A stretch of DNA of 64,000 nucleotides from Burkholderiaceae bacterium. Lineage in GTDB: Bacteria; Pseudomonadota; Gammaproteobacteria; Burkholderiales; Burkholderiaceae_E. This document shows, piece by piece, positions 8,648 through 17,752 of the stretch. The notes under the pieces were generated by a model, which had not been told where the DNA came from, made no database searches, and saw nothing but the letters and a program-made list of their open reading frames with translations. The position numbers were made by a program, and so were the translations under genes. Position 1 is the stretch's first letter. Each line of letters begins with the position of its first letter. The DNA lies in NCBI GenBank assembly GCA_023954135.1, contig JAMLIN010000010.1, positions 43,549 through 107,548 on the forward strand, in the 5' to 3' direction.

Positions 8648-9833
8648 GCGCCCTCTGCGGGATCCGCGCCGCCCGCCCCTCGCCTTCCACGCCGCCTGCC
8701 CGCACGGTCTCGAGGAATCGCTCGCCCGGGAACTGGAAGCCCTCGGCGCGAGCTGCGTTCCGGCGCGTGGCGGCGTTGCCTTCGAAGGCGATCTCGCCCT
8801 GGCCTACCGGGCCAACCTGCGCTCGCGGATCGCCTCGCGCATCCTGCTGCGCCTGGCCCGCGAGCCGTATCGCAACGAGGACGATCTCTACCGGATCGCG
8901 AAGGCCATCGACTGGACGGCCTGGTTCGGCCCCGGCCAGACCCTGCGGGTGGATGTCACCGGCAGCCGATCGCCGCTGCGCAGCCTGAACTTCGCCACCC
9001 TGCGGATCAAGGACGCGATCGTGGACATGATCCGCGAGCGCACCGGCGATCGCCCATCGATCGACACCCGCCGGCCGGATGCGCGCGTCTTCGCCCACCT
9101 CGACGAGCGCGAGGCCAGCGTCTACCTCGATCTTTCGGGAGAGCCGCTGTTCAAGCGCGGCTGGCGCCAGCGCGACGACAAGGGAGAAGCGCCGCTCAAG
9201 GAGAACCTCGCGGCGGGGCTCCTCGCCCTCGCCGGCTGGCAACCGCAACAACCGCTATTCGACCCCTTCTGCGGATCCGGGACGATCCTCATCGAAGCCG
9301 CCCAGATCGCGCGAGGCATCGCGCCCGGCCTGTCGCGCCGCTTCGGCTTCGAGCGCCTGCTGCGATTCGACGAAGCCCTGTGGGCCGACCTGCGAGCGCA
9401 AGCCCAGGGCGAGATGCAGGCGGGCCGCGAGGCACGGCCGGCGATATTCGGCGCCGACATCGACCCGGCCGCGATCGCGCAGGCTCGCGCCAACGCACAG
9501 CGCGCCGGCCTGGGCGATGACGCCATCGGGTTCGCGGTGGCCGACTGCCGACAGCTCGAGCCGCCCACCGACACGCCGGGAACGATCGTCTGCAATCCGC
9601 CCTACGGCGAGCGGATCGATGTCGCGGGGGGCGACTACGACGCGACCATGCTGGCCCTCGGCCAGCGGCTCAAGGCAGGATTCGGTGGCTGGGAAGCCTG
9701 GGTGCTGAGCGGCGACCGGCAGCTGCCGCGCCGCCTGCGGATCCGCGAGAAGCGCAAGTTCCCGCTATACAACGGCCCTATCGACTGCCGGCTGTTCGGC
9801 TTCGAGCTGTTCGCGCCGACCCCGCTCGGATAG
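8637..9833 (+). CDS. rlmL: THUMP-domain class I rRNA methyltransferase (RlmL-type, m2G)
   Basis: 398 residues. A THUMP RNA-binding domain occupies about 15-170, then a Rossmann methyltransferase with motif I LFDPFCGSGTILIEAA at about 206 and the catalytic NPPYGERI near 320. E. coli RlmKL is about 700 residues; this protein equals its RlmL half, which methylates G2445 in 23S rRNA. It starts at TTG 8637 inside the preceding gene; no better in-frame ATG is available before the conserved ACPHGLEESLARELEALGA. Assigning the exact target base is inference from the family. Confidence 0.82.
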   Translation: MAVERPLRDPRRPPLAFHAACPHGLEESLARELEALGASCVPARGGVAFEGDLALAYRANLRSRIASRILLRLAREPYRNEDDLYRIAKAIDWTAWFGPGQTLRVDVTGSRSPLRSLNFATLRIKDAIVDMIRERTGDRPSIDTRRPDARVFAHLDEREASVYLDLSGEPLFKRGWRQRDDKGEAPLKENLAAGLLALAGWQPQQPLFDPFCGSGTILIEAAQIARGIAPGLSRRFGFERLLRFDEALWADLRAQAQGEMQAGREARPAIFGADIDPAAIAQARANAQRAGLGDDAIGFAVADCRQLEPPTDTPGTIVCNPPYGERIDVAGGDYDATMLALGQRLKAGFGGWEAWVLSGDRQLPRRLRIREKRKFPLYNGPIDCRLFGFELFAPTPLG

Positions 9834-9843
9834 GCGCGGTCAC

Positions 9844-9944
9844 CCGGCTTCGGATTCGGGTGCAGGGCAAGGCGGGGTGCCGCAGACAGTACGGTTGTAC
9901 GGCAAGGCGCCCCAACGCGGCCATGTGCCCGAATCCGGAGCCGG
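9844..9944. repeat. Palindromic repeat, long form, between rlmL and pilU (probable bidirectional terminator)
   Basis: Arms are CCGGCTTCGGATTCGGG at 9844-9860 and CCCGAATCCGGAGCCGG at 9928-9944, 16 of 17 bases complementary. The centre holds GGCAAGGCG twice (near 9867 and 9901) with about 25 bases between. The right arm ends exactly at the pilU stop codon. A second, shorter family member lies at 15924-15993. It separates two convergent genes, so a terminator role is likely, but there is no U-run. Confidence 0.75.
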
Positions 9945-11078
9945 CTAGATGATGTCCAGGTGCTCGGTGCCGCGGGTCAAATCCTTCGCCGAGCGCTTGC
10001 TGTTCAGCTTGATGTTCAGGCGCAGGTCATTGACCGAATCCGCGTTGCGCAGCGCATCCTCGTAGCCGATCTCGCCCGCCTCGTAGAGGTCGAACAGGGA
10101 CTGGTCGAAGGTCTGCATCCCGAGCTCGCGGCTCTTCTTCATGATCTCCTTGATCGTCCCGACCTCGCCCTTGAAGATCAGGTCGGCGATCAGCGGCGAG
10201 TTGAGCATCACCTCGACGGCGGGCACCCGGCCCTGGCCCGTCATCAGCGGAATCAGCCGCTGGGACATCACTGCCTTGAGGTTGAGCGACAGGTCCATGA
10301 GCAGCTGAGCCCGCCGCTCCTCGGGGAAGAAGTTGACGATCCGGTCGAGCGCCTGGTTGGCGCTGTTGGCGTGCAGGGTCGCCATGCAGAGGTGCCCGGT
10401 CTCGGCGAAGGTGACGGCATGCTCCATCGTCTCGCGATCGCGGATCTCGCCGATCATGATGACGTCGGGCGCCTGGCGCAGCGTGTTCTTCAGCGCCACC
10501 TCCCAGCCCTCGGTATCCACTCCGATCTCGCGATGCGTGATGATGCAGTTGCGATGCGGATGGACGAACTCGACCGGGTCCTCGATCGTGATGATGTGCC
10601 CGTGGGTCTTCTCGTTGCGATGGCCGATCATGGCGGCGAGCGAGTTCGACTTGCCCGACCCCGTGCCGCCCACCATGATGATCAGGCCGCGCTTGGTGAG
10701 GGCGAGCTCGGCCATGACCGGCGGCAGGCGCAACTGCTCGAAGGTCGGGATCTCCGACTTGATCGTACGCAGCACGATGCCGACCCGTCCGAGCTGCATG
10801 AAGGCGTTGACCCGGAAGCGCCCGATCCCCGTCGGGCTGATCGCGAAGTTGACCTCGCGGTGCTCCTCGAACTCGGCCGCCTGGCGGTCGTTCATCAGCG
10901 CCCGCGCGAGCTCCACCGTATGCGATGCGGTCAGCGGCACGTTCGAGACCGGCTGGAGCTTGCCGTCGATCTTGAACGAGGGCGGATACTCCGCGGTCAG
11001 GAAGAGGTCCGACCCGTTCTTCTGGCGCATCAGGCGCAGCAGGTCGTGCAGGAACTTCGAGGCTTGTTCTCTTTCCAT
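9945..11078 (-). CDS. pilU: Type IV pilus retraction accessory ATPase PilU
   Basis: 377 residues. Walker A is GGTGSGKSNSLAAM at about 140, the Asp box is IITIEDPVEFVH, Walker B region is DVIMIGEIRDRETMEHA, and the His box is TGHLCMATLHANSANQ. The C-terminal region reads LIADLIFKGEVGTIKEIM where PilT has AIRNLIRE, which separates PilU from PilT. PilU helps PilT pull pili back under load, at the cytoplasmic base of the pilus. It lies 46 bases downstream of pilT in the same direction. Confidence 0.93.
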   Translation of the reverse strand: MEREQASKFLHDLLRLMRQKNGSDLFLTAEYPPSFKIDGKLQPVSNVPLTASHTVELARALMNDRQAAEFEEHREVNFAISPTGIGRFRVNAFMQLGRVGIVLRTIKSEIPTFEQLRLPPVMAELALTKRGLIIMVGGTGSGKSNSLAAMIGHRNEKTHGHIITIEDPVEFVHPHRNCIITHREIGVDTEGWEVALKNTLRQAPDVIMIGEIRDRETMEHAVTFAETGHLCMATLHANSANQALDRIVNFFPEERRAQLLMDLSLNLKAVMSQRLIPLMTGQGRVPAVEVMLNSPLIADLIFKGEVGTIKEIMKKSRELGMQTFDQSLFDLYEAGEIGYEDALRNADSVNDLRLNIKLNSKRSAKDLTRGTEHLDII

Positions 11079-11124
11079 TTCGCGTATCCCTGAGGGTCTC
11101 GTCGGCTGGCCGTGGCTTCAGATA

Positions 11125-12168
11125 TCAGCCCGGAAAATTCTCTTTGACCGCCGCCGCCGAGCGCGCCTCGGACATCGAGATCATGTTCTTGCGGACCAGG
11201 TCGGTCAGGCACTGGTCGAGCGTCTGCATGCCGAACTGCGCACCGGTCTGGATCGCCGCGTTCATCTGCGCGACCTTGGCCTCGCGGATCAGGTTGCGGA
11301 TCGCCGGGGTGCCGATCATGATCTCGTGCGCCGCGACCCGGCCATTGCCCTCCTTGGTCTTCAACAGCGACTGCGAGATCACCGCCCGCAGCGATTCCGA
11401 GAGCATCGCCCGGATCATCTCCTTCTCGGCCGCCGGGAACACGTCGACGATCCGGTCGATCGTCTTGGCCGCCGACGAGGTATGCAGGGTGCCGAACACG
11501 AGGTGGCCGGTCTCGGCCGCGGTCATCGCCAGCCGGATCGTCTCGAGGTCGCGCAGCTCCCCGACCAGGATCACGTCCGGGTCCTCGCGCAGTGCCGATC
11601 GCAGCGCGTTGCTGAACGACAGCGTCATCGGGCCGACCTCGCGCTGGTTGATCAGGCAGCGCTTGGACTCGTGGACGAATTCGATCGGGTCCTCGACGGT
11701 GAGGATGTGACCGTAGTTGTTCTCGTTGATGTGGTTGACCATCGCCGCCAGCGTGGTCGATTTCCCCGAGCCGGTCGGCCCGGTCACCAGCACCAGCCCG
11801 CGCGGCTGGTCGGCGATCTCGGCGAAGATCTTCGGCGCGTTCAGCTCCTCGAGCGTCAGGATCTTCGAGGGAATCGTCCGCATCACGGCGCCGGCGCCGC
11901 GCTGCTGGATGAAGGCGTTGACCCGGAAGCGGGCGAGGCCGGGAATCGCGAACGAGAAGTCGCATTCGAGGTTTTCCTCGTACTCCTTGCGCTGCGAATC
12001 GTTCATGATGTCGTAGATCATCCCGTGCACGTCCTTGTGCTCCATGGGCGGGAGATTGATCCGACGCACATCGCCGTGCACCCTGATCATCGGGGGCAGG
12101 CCGGCTGAAAGATGGAGGTCAGAAGCCTTGTTCTTGACTGCGAATGTCAGCAGTTCCGCGATATCCAT
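11125..12168 (-). CDS. pilT: Type IV pilus twitching motility ATPase PilT
   Basis: 347 residues from MDIAELLTFAVKNKASDLHL, the normal PilT start; upstream in-phase sequence is non-conserved. Walker A GPTGSGKSTTLAAM, Asp box ILTVEDPIEFVH, Walker B DVILVGELRDLETI, His box TGHLVFGTLHTSSAAKT and the PilT-specific AIRNLIREAKVAQM are all present. It powers pilus retraction. The 102-bp gap to the divergent yggS should hold promoters for both directions; I see no strong consensus there. Confidence 0.95.
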   Translation of the reverse strand: MDIAELLTFAVKNKASDLHLSAGLPPMIRVHGDVRRINLPPMEHKDVHGMIYDIMNDSQRKEYEENLECDFSFAIPGLARFRVNAFIQQRGAGAVMRTIPSKILTLEELNAPKIFAEIADQPRGLVLVTGPTGSGKSTTLAAMVNHINENNYGHILTVEDPIEFVHESKRCLINQREVGPMTLSFSNALRSALREDPDVILVGELRDLETIRLAMTAAETGHLVFGTLHTSSAAKTIDRIVDVFPAAEKEMIRAMLSESLRAVISQSLLKTKEGNGRVAAHEIMIGTPAIRNLIREAKVAQMNAAIQTGAQFGMQTLDQCLTDLVRKNMISMSEARSAAAVKENFPG

Positions 12169-12270
12169 TGCACGCTTCCCGGTTGATCCCCTCGAAGGGG
12201 GTTTGCCGGGCATTCTCTGCCCGCTGCACCCATCCCGGGCGGCTCGGGCGACCACTGGCACACAACGGCG

Positions 12271-12999
12271 ATGAACGGGCACGAAAACCCCGTGGCAGCC
12301 GCCCGGAGGTCGCTCGAGGCGGTCGGGCGGCGTATCCGGCTCGCCTGCGAGGAAGCGGGACGCCCGGTCGATGCGGTGAGCCTGCTCGCCGTCGGCAAGA
12401 CCTTCCCCGCCGAACGGGTGCTGGCGCTGGCCGCCGCCGGGCAGCGGGACTTCGGCGAGAACTACCTGCAGGAGGCGCTCGAGAAGCAGGATCGCTGCGC
12501 CACGCTCGCCTCCGACACCCGCCTGGCCTGGCACTTCATCGGACCGATCCAGTCGAACAAGACCCGGGCGATCGCCGAGCGCTTCGACTGGGTCCATTCG
12601 GTCGACCGGGCACGGATCGCGAGACGCCTTTCCGAGCAGCGCCCGGAAGCGGCCGAACCCCTGTCGATCTGCCTGCAGGTCAACATCGACGACGAGGACA
12701 GCAAGAGCGGCTGCGCACCGCAGGAGCTGCCGGCCCTGGCGGCGGCGGTCGCGGCGATGCCCCGGCTGCGGCTGCGCGGGCTGATGGCCATCCCGGCACC
12801 GCGCAGCGATGCCACCGGGCAGCGCCGAGCCTTCGCCGCGGTGCGCGAGCTCTACGAACAGCTGCGGGCGGGCGGCTTCGCGCTCGACACCCTGTCGATG
12901 GGCATGTCGGCCGACCTCGAGGCCGCCGTCGCCGAAGGCGCCACGATCGTGCGGATCGGCACGGCCCTCTTCGGCGATCGACCTCCGAAGCCGGATTGA
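12271..12999 (+). CDS. yggS: YggS-family pyridoxal phosphate homeostasis protein
   Basis: 242 residues, alanine-racemase N-terminal barrel. The PLP lysine lies in LLAVGKTFPAERVL at about 33; FGENYLQEALEK, WHFIGPIQSNKTR and LSMGMSADLEAAVAEGATIVRIG are family signatures. It binds PLP without known catalysis and keeps vitamin B6 and amino acid pools balanced. Divergent to pilT, the widespread pilT-yggS arrangement; proC usually follows and here lies after rpsT and murJ. Confidence 0.93.
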   Translation: MNGHENPVAAARRSLEAVGRRIRLACEEAGRPVDAVSLLAVGKTFPAERVLALAAAGQRDFGENYLQEALEKQDRCATLASDTRLAWHFIGPIQSNKTRAIAERFDWVHSVDRARIARRLSEQRPEAAEPLSICLQVNIDDEDSKSGCAPQELPALAAAVAAMPRLRLRGLMAIPAPRSDATGQRRAFAAVRELYEQLRAGGFALDTLSMGMSADLEAAVAEGATIVRIGTALFGDRPPKPD

Positions 13000-13011
13000 A
13001 GCAGAGGAAAT

Positions 13012-13039
13012 GCAAAAAGGCGCCCACGCGGACGCCTTT
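13012..13039 (-). terminator. Rho-independent terminator of rpsT
   Basis: AAAGGCG at 13016-13022 pairs with CGCCTTT at 13033-13039. Read leftward, the hairpin is followed by TTTTT, so it ends rpsT transcripts. It also lies just after the convergent yggS stop, where the rightward T-run is weak. Confidence 0.75.
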
Positions 13040-13087
13040 CGATTGTTTGCCGGCCCCGGTTTCCCGAAGCCCGGCAGCGACCAGTGC

Positions 13088-13354
13088 TCAGGCCGCCATG
13101 CCCTTGACGGCAGCCGACAGCCGGCTCTTGTAGCGGGATGCGGCGTTCTTGTGGATCAACTTCTTGTCGGCGATGCGATCGATGATCGCCTGCGAGCGGC
13201 GGAAGGTTTCCGTCGCCACGGCCTTGTCGCCGGCGGCGACGGCCTTGCGGACCGCCTTGATCGCGGTGCGCAGGGACGAGCGCTGGCTCGAGTTGCTCAG
13301 GTTGCGGGCGACCGCCTGGCGGGCGCGCTTGCGAGACGATGCGATATTGGCCAT
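13088..13354 (-). CDS. rpsT: 30S ribosomal protein S20
   Basis: 88 residues, basic and helical: [20 protein letters not shown] at the start and [20 protein letters not shown] near the end match S20. It binds 16S rRNA during early 30S assembly. Monocistronic: own promoter upstream at 13461-13490 and terminator at 13012-13039. Divergent to murJ, the usual betaproteobacterial layout. Confidence 0.96.
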   Translation of the reverse strand: MANIASSRKRARQAVARNLSNSSQRSSLRTAIKAVRKAVAAGDKAVATETFRRSQAIIDRIADKKLIHKNAASRYKSRLSAAVKGMAA

Positions 13355-13460
13355 TTACTTTCCGTCTTGTCCGGTGCGACGCATGAAACGCCCGGGGAAT
13401 CATTCCATCCGGGGCCGTGCCCGAACCACCCGGGCAGGCTAGAATTGCGTGAAGCCTGAA

Positions 13461-13490
13461 ATTATAGCCCGCGACCCGGGAATCCCGCAA
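13461..13490 (-). promoter_or_regulatory. Predicted sigma-70 promoter of rpsT
   Basis: On the minus strand a perfect -10 TATAAT (13466-13461) is preceded by TTGCGG (13490-13485) with an 18-base spacer. It would give a leader of about 100 bases before rpsT. The murJ start lies 45 bp away on the other strand. Confidence 0.6.
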
Positions 13491-13510
13491 TCACTGGCGC
13501 CGGAGATGCG

Positions 13511-15076
13511 ATGAATCTTCTCAGGGCCGCGGCGACGGTCAGTGGCCTGACCCTGTTGTCGCGGATCACCGGCCTGATCCGGGAGAACCTCGTCGCCGCG
13601 ATCTTCGGAGCGTCGGCGCATACCGACGCCTTCTTCGTCGCGTTCCGGCTGCCCAACCTGCTGCGGCGGATGTTCGCCGAAGGCGCGTTCTCCCAGGCCT
13701 TCGTCCCGATCCTCGCCGATGTGCGCGAGCGCACCGAGCGCGAGGGCGACCCCGGCCAGATCCGGCTGCTGGTCGACCGGGTGGCGACGGCCCTGTTCTG
13801 GACCGTCCTGCTGGTATCCATCCTCGGGGCCGCCGCCGCGCCGGCCCTGGTGTGGCTGATGGCCTCGGGCCTCGCCCGCGATCCCGCCACCTTCGAGGTG
13901 GCCACCACCCTCACCCGATGGATGTTCCCGTACATCCTGTTCGTGTCGATGGTGGCGCTGTCGGCCGGCATCCTCAACACCTGGCGTCGCTTCATGGTGC
14001 CGGCCTTCGCCCCGGTGCTGCTGAACCTCTGCTTCATCGGCGCCGCCCTGCTGCTCACCCCCTGGTTCGACCCCCCGATCTACGCGCTCGGCGCCGGGGT
14101 GGTGCTCGGCGGCATCGCCCAGCTCGCAATCCAGATCCCGGCCCTGCATCGCATCGGGGTGCTGCCGCGGATCGGCTTCGGCCTGCGGGCCGCCTTCACC
14201 GACCCCGATACCCGCCGGATCCTCAAGCTGATGGGGCCGGCGGTGCTGGCCGTCTCGGTCGCCCAGCTGAGCCTGATCATCAACACCCACATCGCTTCGC
14301 GACTGGCCGAGGGCAGTGTCTCCTGGGTGTCCTTCGGCGACCGGCTGATGGAGTTTCCGACCGCGCTCCTGGGCGTCGCCCTCGGAACCGTCCTGTTGCC
14401 GAGCCTGTCCAGGGCCCGCGCCGAGAACGCGACGGAACGCTACAGTCAGATGCTCGACTGGGGCCTGCGCCTGTCGGTGATGCTCGCCATCCCCTGCATG
14501 ATCGGTCTTGCCACGCTCGCCGAGCCGCTGACCGCCCTGCTCTTCCACTACGGCCGCTTCACCGCGGACGACGTCGAGATGACCCGGCGGGCGGTCCTCG
14601 GCTATTCGCTGGGCCTGCTCGGGCTGATCGCCGTCAAGGTGCTGGCGCCGGGCTTCTATGCCCATCTCGACGTCCGTACGCCGGTGAAGATCGCCATCGC
14701 GGTCCTCGTCATGACCCAGATGATGAACATCGCCTTCGTTCCCCTGTTCGCCCATGCCGGCCTCGCCTTGTCGATCTCGGTCGGGGCGACCCTTAACGCG
14801 CTGATGCTGCTGATCGGCCTGCGCCGGCGCCGCAGCTACGTGCCGCAACCCGGCTGGCTGCGCTTCGGCCTGCAGGTCGGCGTGGCGGCGGCGGCCATGG
14901 CTGCCCTGCTGCTGTGGGTCGAGCCGCGTTTCGACTGGATCGCGCTGCAGGCGACGCCGTTCCGGCGCATCGGGCTGGTGCTGGGACTGGTCGCAGCCGC
15001 CGCCGCGGTCTACCTCGGCACCCTGCTCGCGGTCGGCATCCGGCCGCGGCAGTTCCTGCGCCGCGAAGACAACTGA
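13511..15076 (+). CDS. murJ: Lipid II flippase MurJ
   Basis: 521 residues with about 14 membrane helices. The N-terminus LSRITGLIRENLVAAIFGAS, followed by TDAFFVAFRLPNLLRRMFAEGAFSQAFVP in the next stretch, is the MurJ/MviN signature. It flips lipid II across the inner membrane for peptidoglycan synthesis. The start MNLLRAAATVSGLTLLSR is normal for the family. Essential in most bacteria; single gene here, 42 bases before proC. Confidence 0.95.
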   Translation: MNLLRAAATVSGLTLLSRITGLIRENLVAAIFGASAHTDAFFVAFRLPNLLRRMFAEGAFSQAFVPILADVRERTEREGDPGQIRLLVDRVATALFWTVLLVSILGAAAAPALVWLMASGLARDPATFEVATTLTRWMFPYILFVSMVALSAGILNTWRRFMVPAFAPVLLNLCFIGAALLLTPWFDPPIYALGAGVVLGGIAQLAIQIPALHRIGVLPRIGFGLRAAFTDPDTRRILKLMGPAVLAVSVAQLSLIINTHIASRLAEGSVSWVSFGDRLMEFPTALLGVALGTVLLPSLSRARAENATERYSQMLDWGLRLSVMLAIPCMIGLATLAEPLTALLFHYGRFTADDVEMTRRAVLGYSLGLLGLIAVKVLAPGFYAHLDVRTPVKIAIAVLVMTQMMNIAFVPLFAHAGLALSISVGATLNALMLLIGLRRRRSYVPQPGWLRFGLQVGVAAAAMAALLLWVEPRFDWIALQATPFRRIGLVLGLVAAAAAVYLGTLLAVGIRPRQFLRREDN

Positions 15077-15118
15077 AGGTCCGGCCGCACCCGGACGCAC
15101 AAGAGGAGGACCCGACTC

Positions 15119-15949
15119 ATGCGAATCACCTTCATCGGCGCCGGCAACATGGCAAGCGCCCTGATCGGCGGGCTGCTCGCCAACGGCCACCAGGCGAGCG
15201 CGATCCGGGCGATCGACCCGTCGGAAGAGCAGCGCCGGCGCATCGCGGCACAGTTCGGCGTCGCCTGCCATTCGGACTTCGCCGATTCCGGCGATGGCGA
15301 CGTGGTCGTGCTCGCCGTCAAGCCGCAGGCGATCGCCCAGGTGGTGCGGCCCCTCGCCGGCCGGGTCGACGACCGGCTGGTGATCAGCGTCGCGGCCGGC
15401 ATCCGGGCCACCGACCTGTCGCGCTGGCTCGGCGGCCATCGGCGCATCGTGCGCTGCATGCCCAACACGCCGGCACTGATCGGCATGGGGGTCACCGGGC
15501 TTGCCGCGCTGCCGGGCCTGTCCGATGCGGACCGCCAGAGCGCCCGGGCGATCCTGGAGGCGGTGGGCAGCGTCGTCTGGGTCGACGAGGAATCGCTGCT
15601 CGACGCGGTGACCTCGGTCAGCGGCAGCGGCCCGGCCTACGTCTTCTACTTCATGGAGCAGCTCGAGCTCGCCGGACGCGCCGTCGGCCTGTCGCCCGAG
15701 CAGTCGCGCGCGCTCACGCTGGCCACCTTCCGGGGCGCGGCCGAGCTCGCCATCCGCTCGGACGAACCGCTGTCGGTCCTGCGCGAGCGGGTCACCTCGA
15801 AAGGCGGCACGACCGCCGCCGCGCTCGCCGTCCTCGGCGAAGGCCCCATTGCCGAAGCGATCGGACGCGGCGTCGCGGCCGCCTGCCGTCGCAGTAAGGA
15901 ACTCGGCGACGAATTCGGCTCCGATCCGGCCTCGGATTCGGGCGCATGA
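15119..15949 (+). CDS. proC: Pyrroline-5-carboxylate reductase
   Basis: 276 residues. N-terminal dinucleotide motif FIGAGNMASALIGG, central CMPNTPALIGMGVTG, and the C-terminal helix block LLDAVTSVSGSGPAYVFYF and LRERVTSKGGTTAAALAVL are canonical. It performs the last step of proline synthesis using NAD(P)H. AGAGGAGG precedes the ATG. The last residues, PASDSGA, are encoded by the left arm of the palindromic repeat at 15924-15993, so the C-terminus has been shaped by repeat insertion. Confidence 0.95.
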   Translation: MRITFIGAGNMASALIGGLLANGHQASAIRAIDPSEEQRRRIAAQFGVACHSDFADSGDGDVVVLAVKPQAIAQVVRPLAGRVDDRLVISVAAGIRATDLSRWLGGHRRIVRCMPNTPALIGMGVTGLAALPGLSDADRQSARAILEAVGSVVWVDEESLLDAVTSVSGSGPAYVFYFMEQLELAGRAVGLSPEQSRALTLATFRGAAELAIRSDEPLSVLRERVTSKGGTTAAALAVLGEGPIAEAIGRGVAAACRRSKELGDEFGSDPASDSGA

Positions 15950-15993
15950 CCGCGTTGGGGCGCCTTGCCCTGCACCCGAATCCGAGGCCGGAT
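15924..15993. repeat. Palindromic repeat, short form, overlapping the proC 3' end
   Basis: Perfect 19-bp arms: 15924-15942 (ATCCGGCCTCGGATTCGGG) and its complement at 15975-15993. The centre contains GGGGCGCCTTGCCCTGCA. Same family as 9844-9944, but lacking the central segment bounded by GGCAAGGCG in that copy. It includes the proC stop codon and touches the ubiA stop codon, so it works as the separator, and probably terminator, of two convergent genes. Confidence 0.8.
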
Positions 15994-16865
15994 CAGCCGG
16001 GGAGGACGTACTCGGCGAGCACGCCGAGCATGATCGCGGCGCCGAGCCAGTTGTTGAGGTTGAAGGCCCGGAAGCAGCCCTCGCGCTGCCGGTCGCGGAT
16101 CAGGAACCCGTGGTGGACGGCCATCAGGGCCGCCACCGCGAGTCCGGTCGCATAGGGCCAGCCGAAGCCGACACGCGCGCCGACCACGCCGAGCAGGCCG
16201 AGGGTCGCCGCGTAGCAGAGCATGACCGCCGCGACGTCGAAGCGACCGAAGGTCAATGCCGAGCTGCGCAACCCGAGATGGATGTCGTCGTCGCGATCGA
16301 CCATCGCGTACTCGGTGTCGTAGGCGATCGCCCAGAAGACGTTGGCCAGCAGCATCAGCCAGGCTTCGGTCGGAACGAAGCCGTGCACGGCGGCGAAGGC
16401 CATCGGGATGCCGAAGCCGAACGCGATGCCGAGATAGGCCTGCGGCATCGGGAAGAAGCGCTTGGTGAACGGATAGCTCCCCGCGATGAAGGCGGCAACG
16501 AAGGCGAGCTGCCAGGTCAGGGTATTGAAGGGAATGATCAGGACCAGGGCCAGCAGCGACAGGATCGCGAAGACGGCGACGGCCTCCCAGGGACGGATCC
16601 GGCCGGTGGTGACCGGGCGATCGCGGGTGCGCTTCACATGGCGGTCGAAGTCCCGGTCGGCGAAATCGTTGATCGCGCAGCCCGCCGAGCGCATCAGCAG
16701 GGTGCCGAGGCAGAAGGCGAACAGCATGTAGGGATCCGGCGCGCCGTCGGCGGCGATGAACAGGGCCCAGAGCGTCGGCCACAGCAGCAGCAGCGTTCCG
16801 ATCGGCCGGTGCAGGCGAACCAGCAGGGCATACGAAACGAGCCGGTCGGAGATGGCTGGCGTCAT
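15993..16865 (-). CDS. ubiA: 4-hydroxybenzoate polyprenyltransferase UbiA
   Basis: 290 residues, about eight or nine membrane helices. The two Mg-diphosphate motifs are visible: [20 protein letters not shown] at about 66 and [19 protein letters not shown] at about 187. It attaches the polyprenyl tail to 4-hydroxybenzoate in ubiquinone synthesis at the inner membrane. ubiG at 34809 acts later in the same pathway. Convergent with proC. Confidence 0.94.
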   Translation of the reverse strand: MTPAISDRLVSYALLVRLHRPIGTLLLLWPTLWALFIAADGAPDPYMLFAFCLGTLLMRSAGCAINDFADRDFDRHVKRTRDRPVTTGRIRPWEAVAVFAILSLLALVLIIPFNTLTWQLAFVAAFIAGSYPFTKRFFPMPQAYLGIAFGFGIPMAFAAVHGFVPTEAWLMLLANVFWAIAYDTEYAMVDRDDDIHLGLRSSALTFGRFDVAAVMLCYAATLGLLGVVGARVGFGWPYATGLAVAALMAVHHGFLIRDRQREGCFRAFNLNNWLGAAIMLGVLAEYVLPG

Positions 16866-17008
16866 GGGACTTCGGGCGGATAGAGCTTGGCGAAAGGCGT
16901 CTGGCGAACGATGTTACCGAAAGCCGCCGGTGCCGGAAAAATCACCATCCATCGGCCATCGGGATGGAAGCCCTCAGGTTCGGGCTGCGCCTGCCGCAAA
17001 CACGGATC

Positions 17009-17752
17009 ATGGGGAACCCTGCTCTCACGAACCGTCGTCCCTGCGCCCTGGCCCGCATCGGCTTCGGACTGGCCATGCTGGTCCTGGCCTGCGGTGCACT
17101 GGCATCGGAACTTGCCGGCGAAGTGGTTTCGGCCAGTGGCCCGACCATGCACCTGCGCCCGCAGCATCTGAACTCGCCGGTTCGGTCCGGCAGCCCGATC
17201 CACGCCGGTGACCGCTTTCGCACCGGCCCGCAGGCACGGCTCGAACTGCGCATGCGCGACGGGGCAGTGCTCTCGATCGGCCCCGACAGCGAATTCCAGG
17301 TCGATGAATACCGGCTCGAAGCGGGCAAGCAGCGCGCCTTCTATTCGCTCGCGCGCGGCCTGGTGCGCACCGTCAGCGGTGCCATCGGCAAGATCCGCCA
17401 CGAGGAATTCCGGCTCACGACCCCGACCGCCGTGATGGGCATCCGGGGCACGGATTTCAGCGTCGAGCATTCCCTGTGCATGCCCTCGGCCGGCTGCGAC
17501 GACGGCGCCCTGCCGGGCGAACGCCTGCGGGTCTCGGTCCACCAGGGCCGGGTCGCGGTGAGCAGCGCACACGGCACCATCGAGGTTCCCGAAGGCCAGA
17601 CCCTGCGACTGGCCGGCCGCAACGGGGTGCCCATGCGCGACGGCGACGGCGCCCGCAAGCTCCCGCCGGTGCAGCACACGCCGAAGCGCCCCGCCGCCAC
17701 CGACCACGACTACCAGCCGGTACTTCCCGGCGAGCTCGGCCGCCGCGGCTGA
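17009..17752 (+). CDS. Secreted FecR-domain protein
   Basis: 247 residues from ATG 17009; an N-terminal hydrophobic segment (GFGLAMLVLACGALASELAG) is probably a signal peptide. The centre has the FecR-like beta pattern: GSPIHAGDRFRTGPQARLEL, DGAVLSIGPDSEFQVDEYRL, TPTAVMGIRGTDFSV. In Gram-negatives stand-alone FecR-domain proteins are usually periplasmic and often linked to surface proteins; a role here is unknown. Divergent from ubiA. The last 43 bases overlap the 3' end of the convergent ComEA-like gene. Confidence 0.75.
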   Translation: MGNPALTNRRPCALARIGFGLAMLVLACGALASELAGEVVSASGPTMHLRPQHLNSPVRSGSPIHAGDRFRTGPQARLELRMRDGAVLSIGPDSEFQVDEYRLEAGKQRAFYSLARGLVRTVSGAIGKIRHEEFRLTTPTAVMGIRGTDFSVEHSLCMPSAGCDDGALPGERLRVSVHQGRVAVSSAHGTIEVPEGQTLRLAGRNGVPMRDGDGARKLPPVQHTPKRPAATDHDYQPVLPGELGRRG

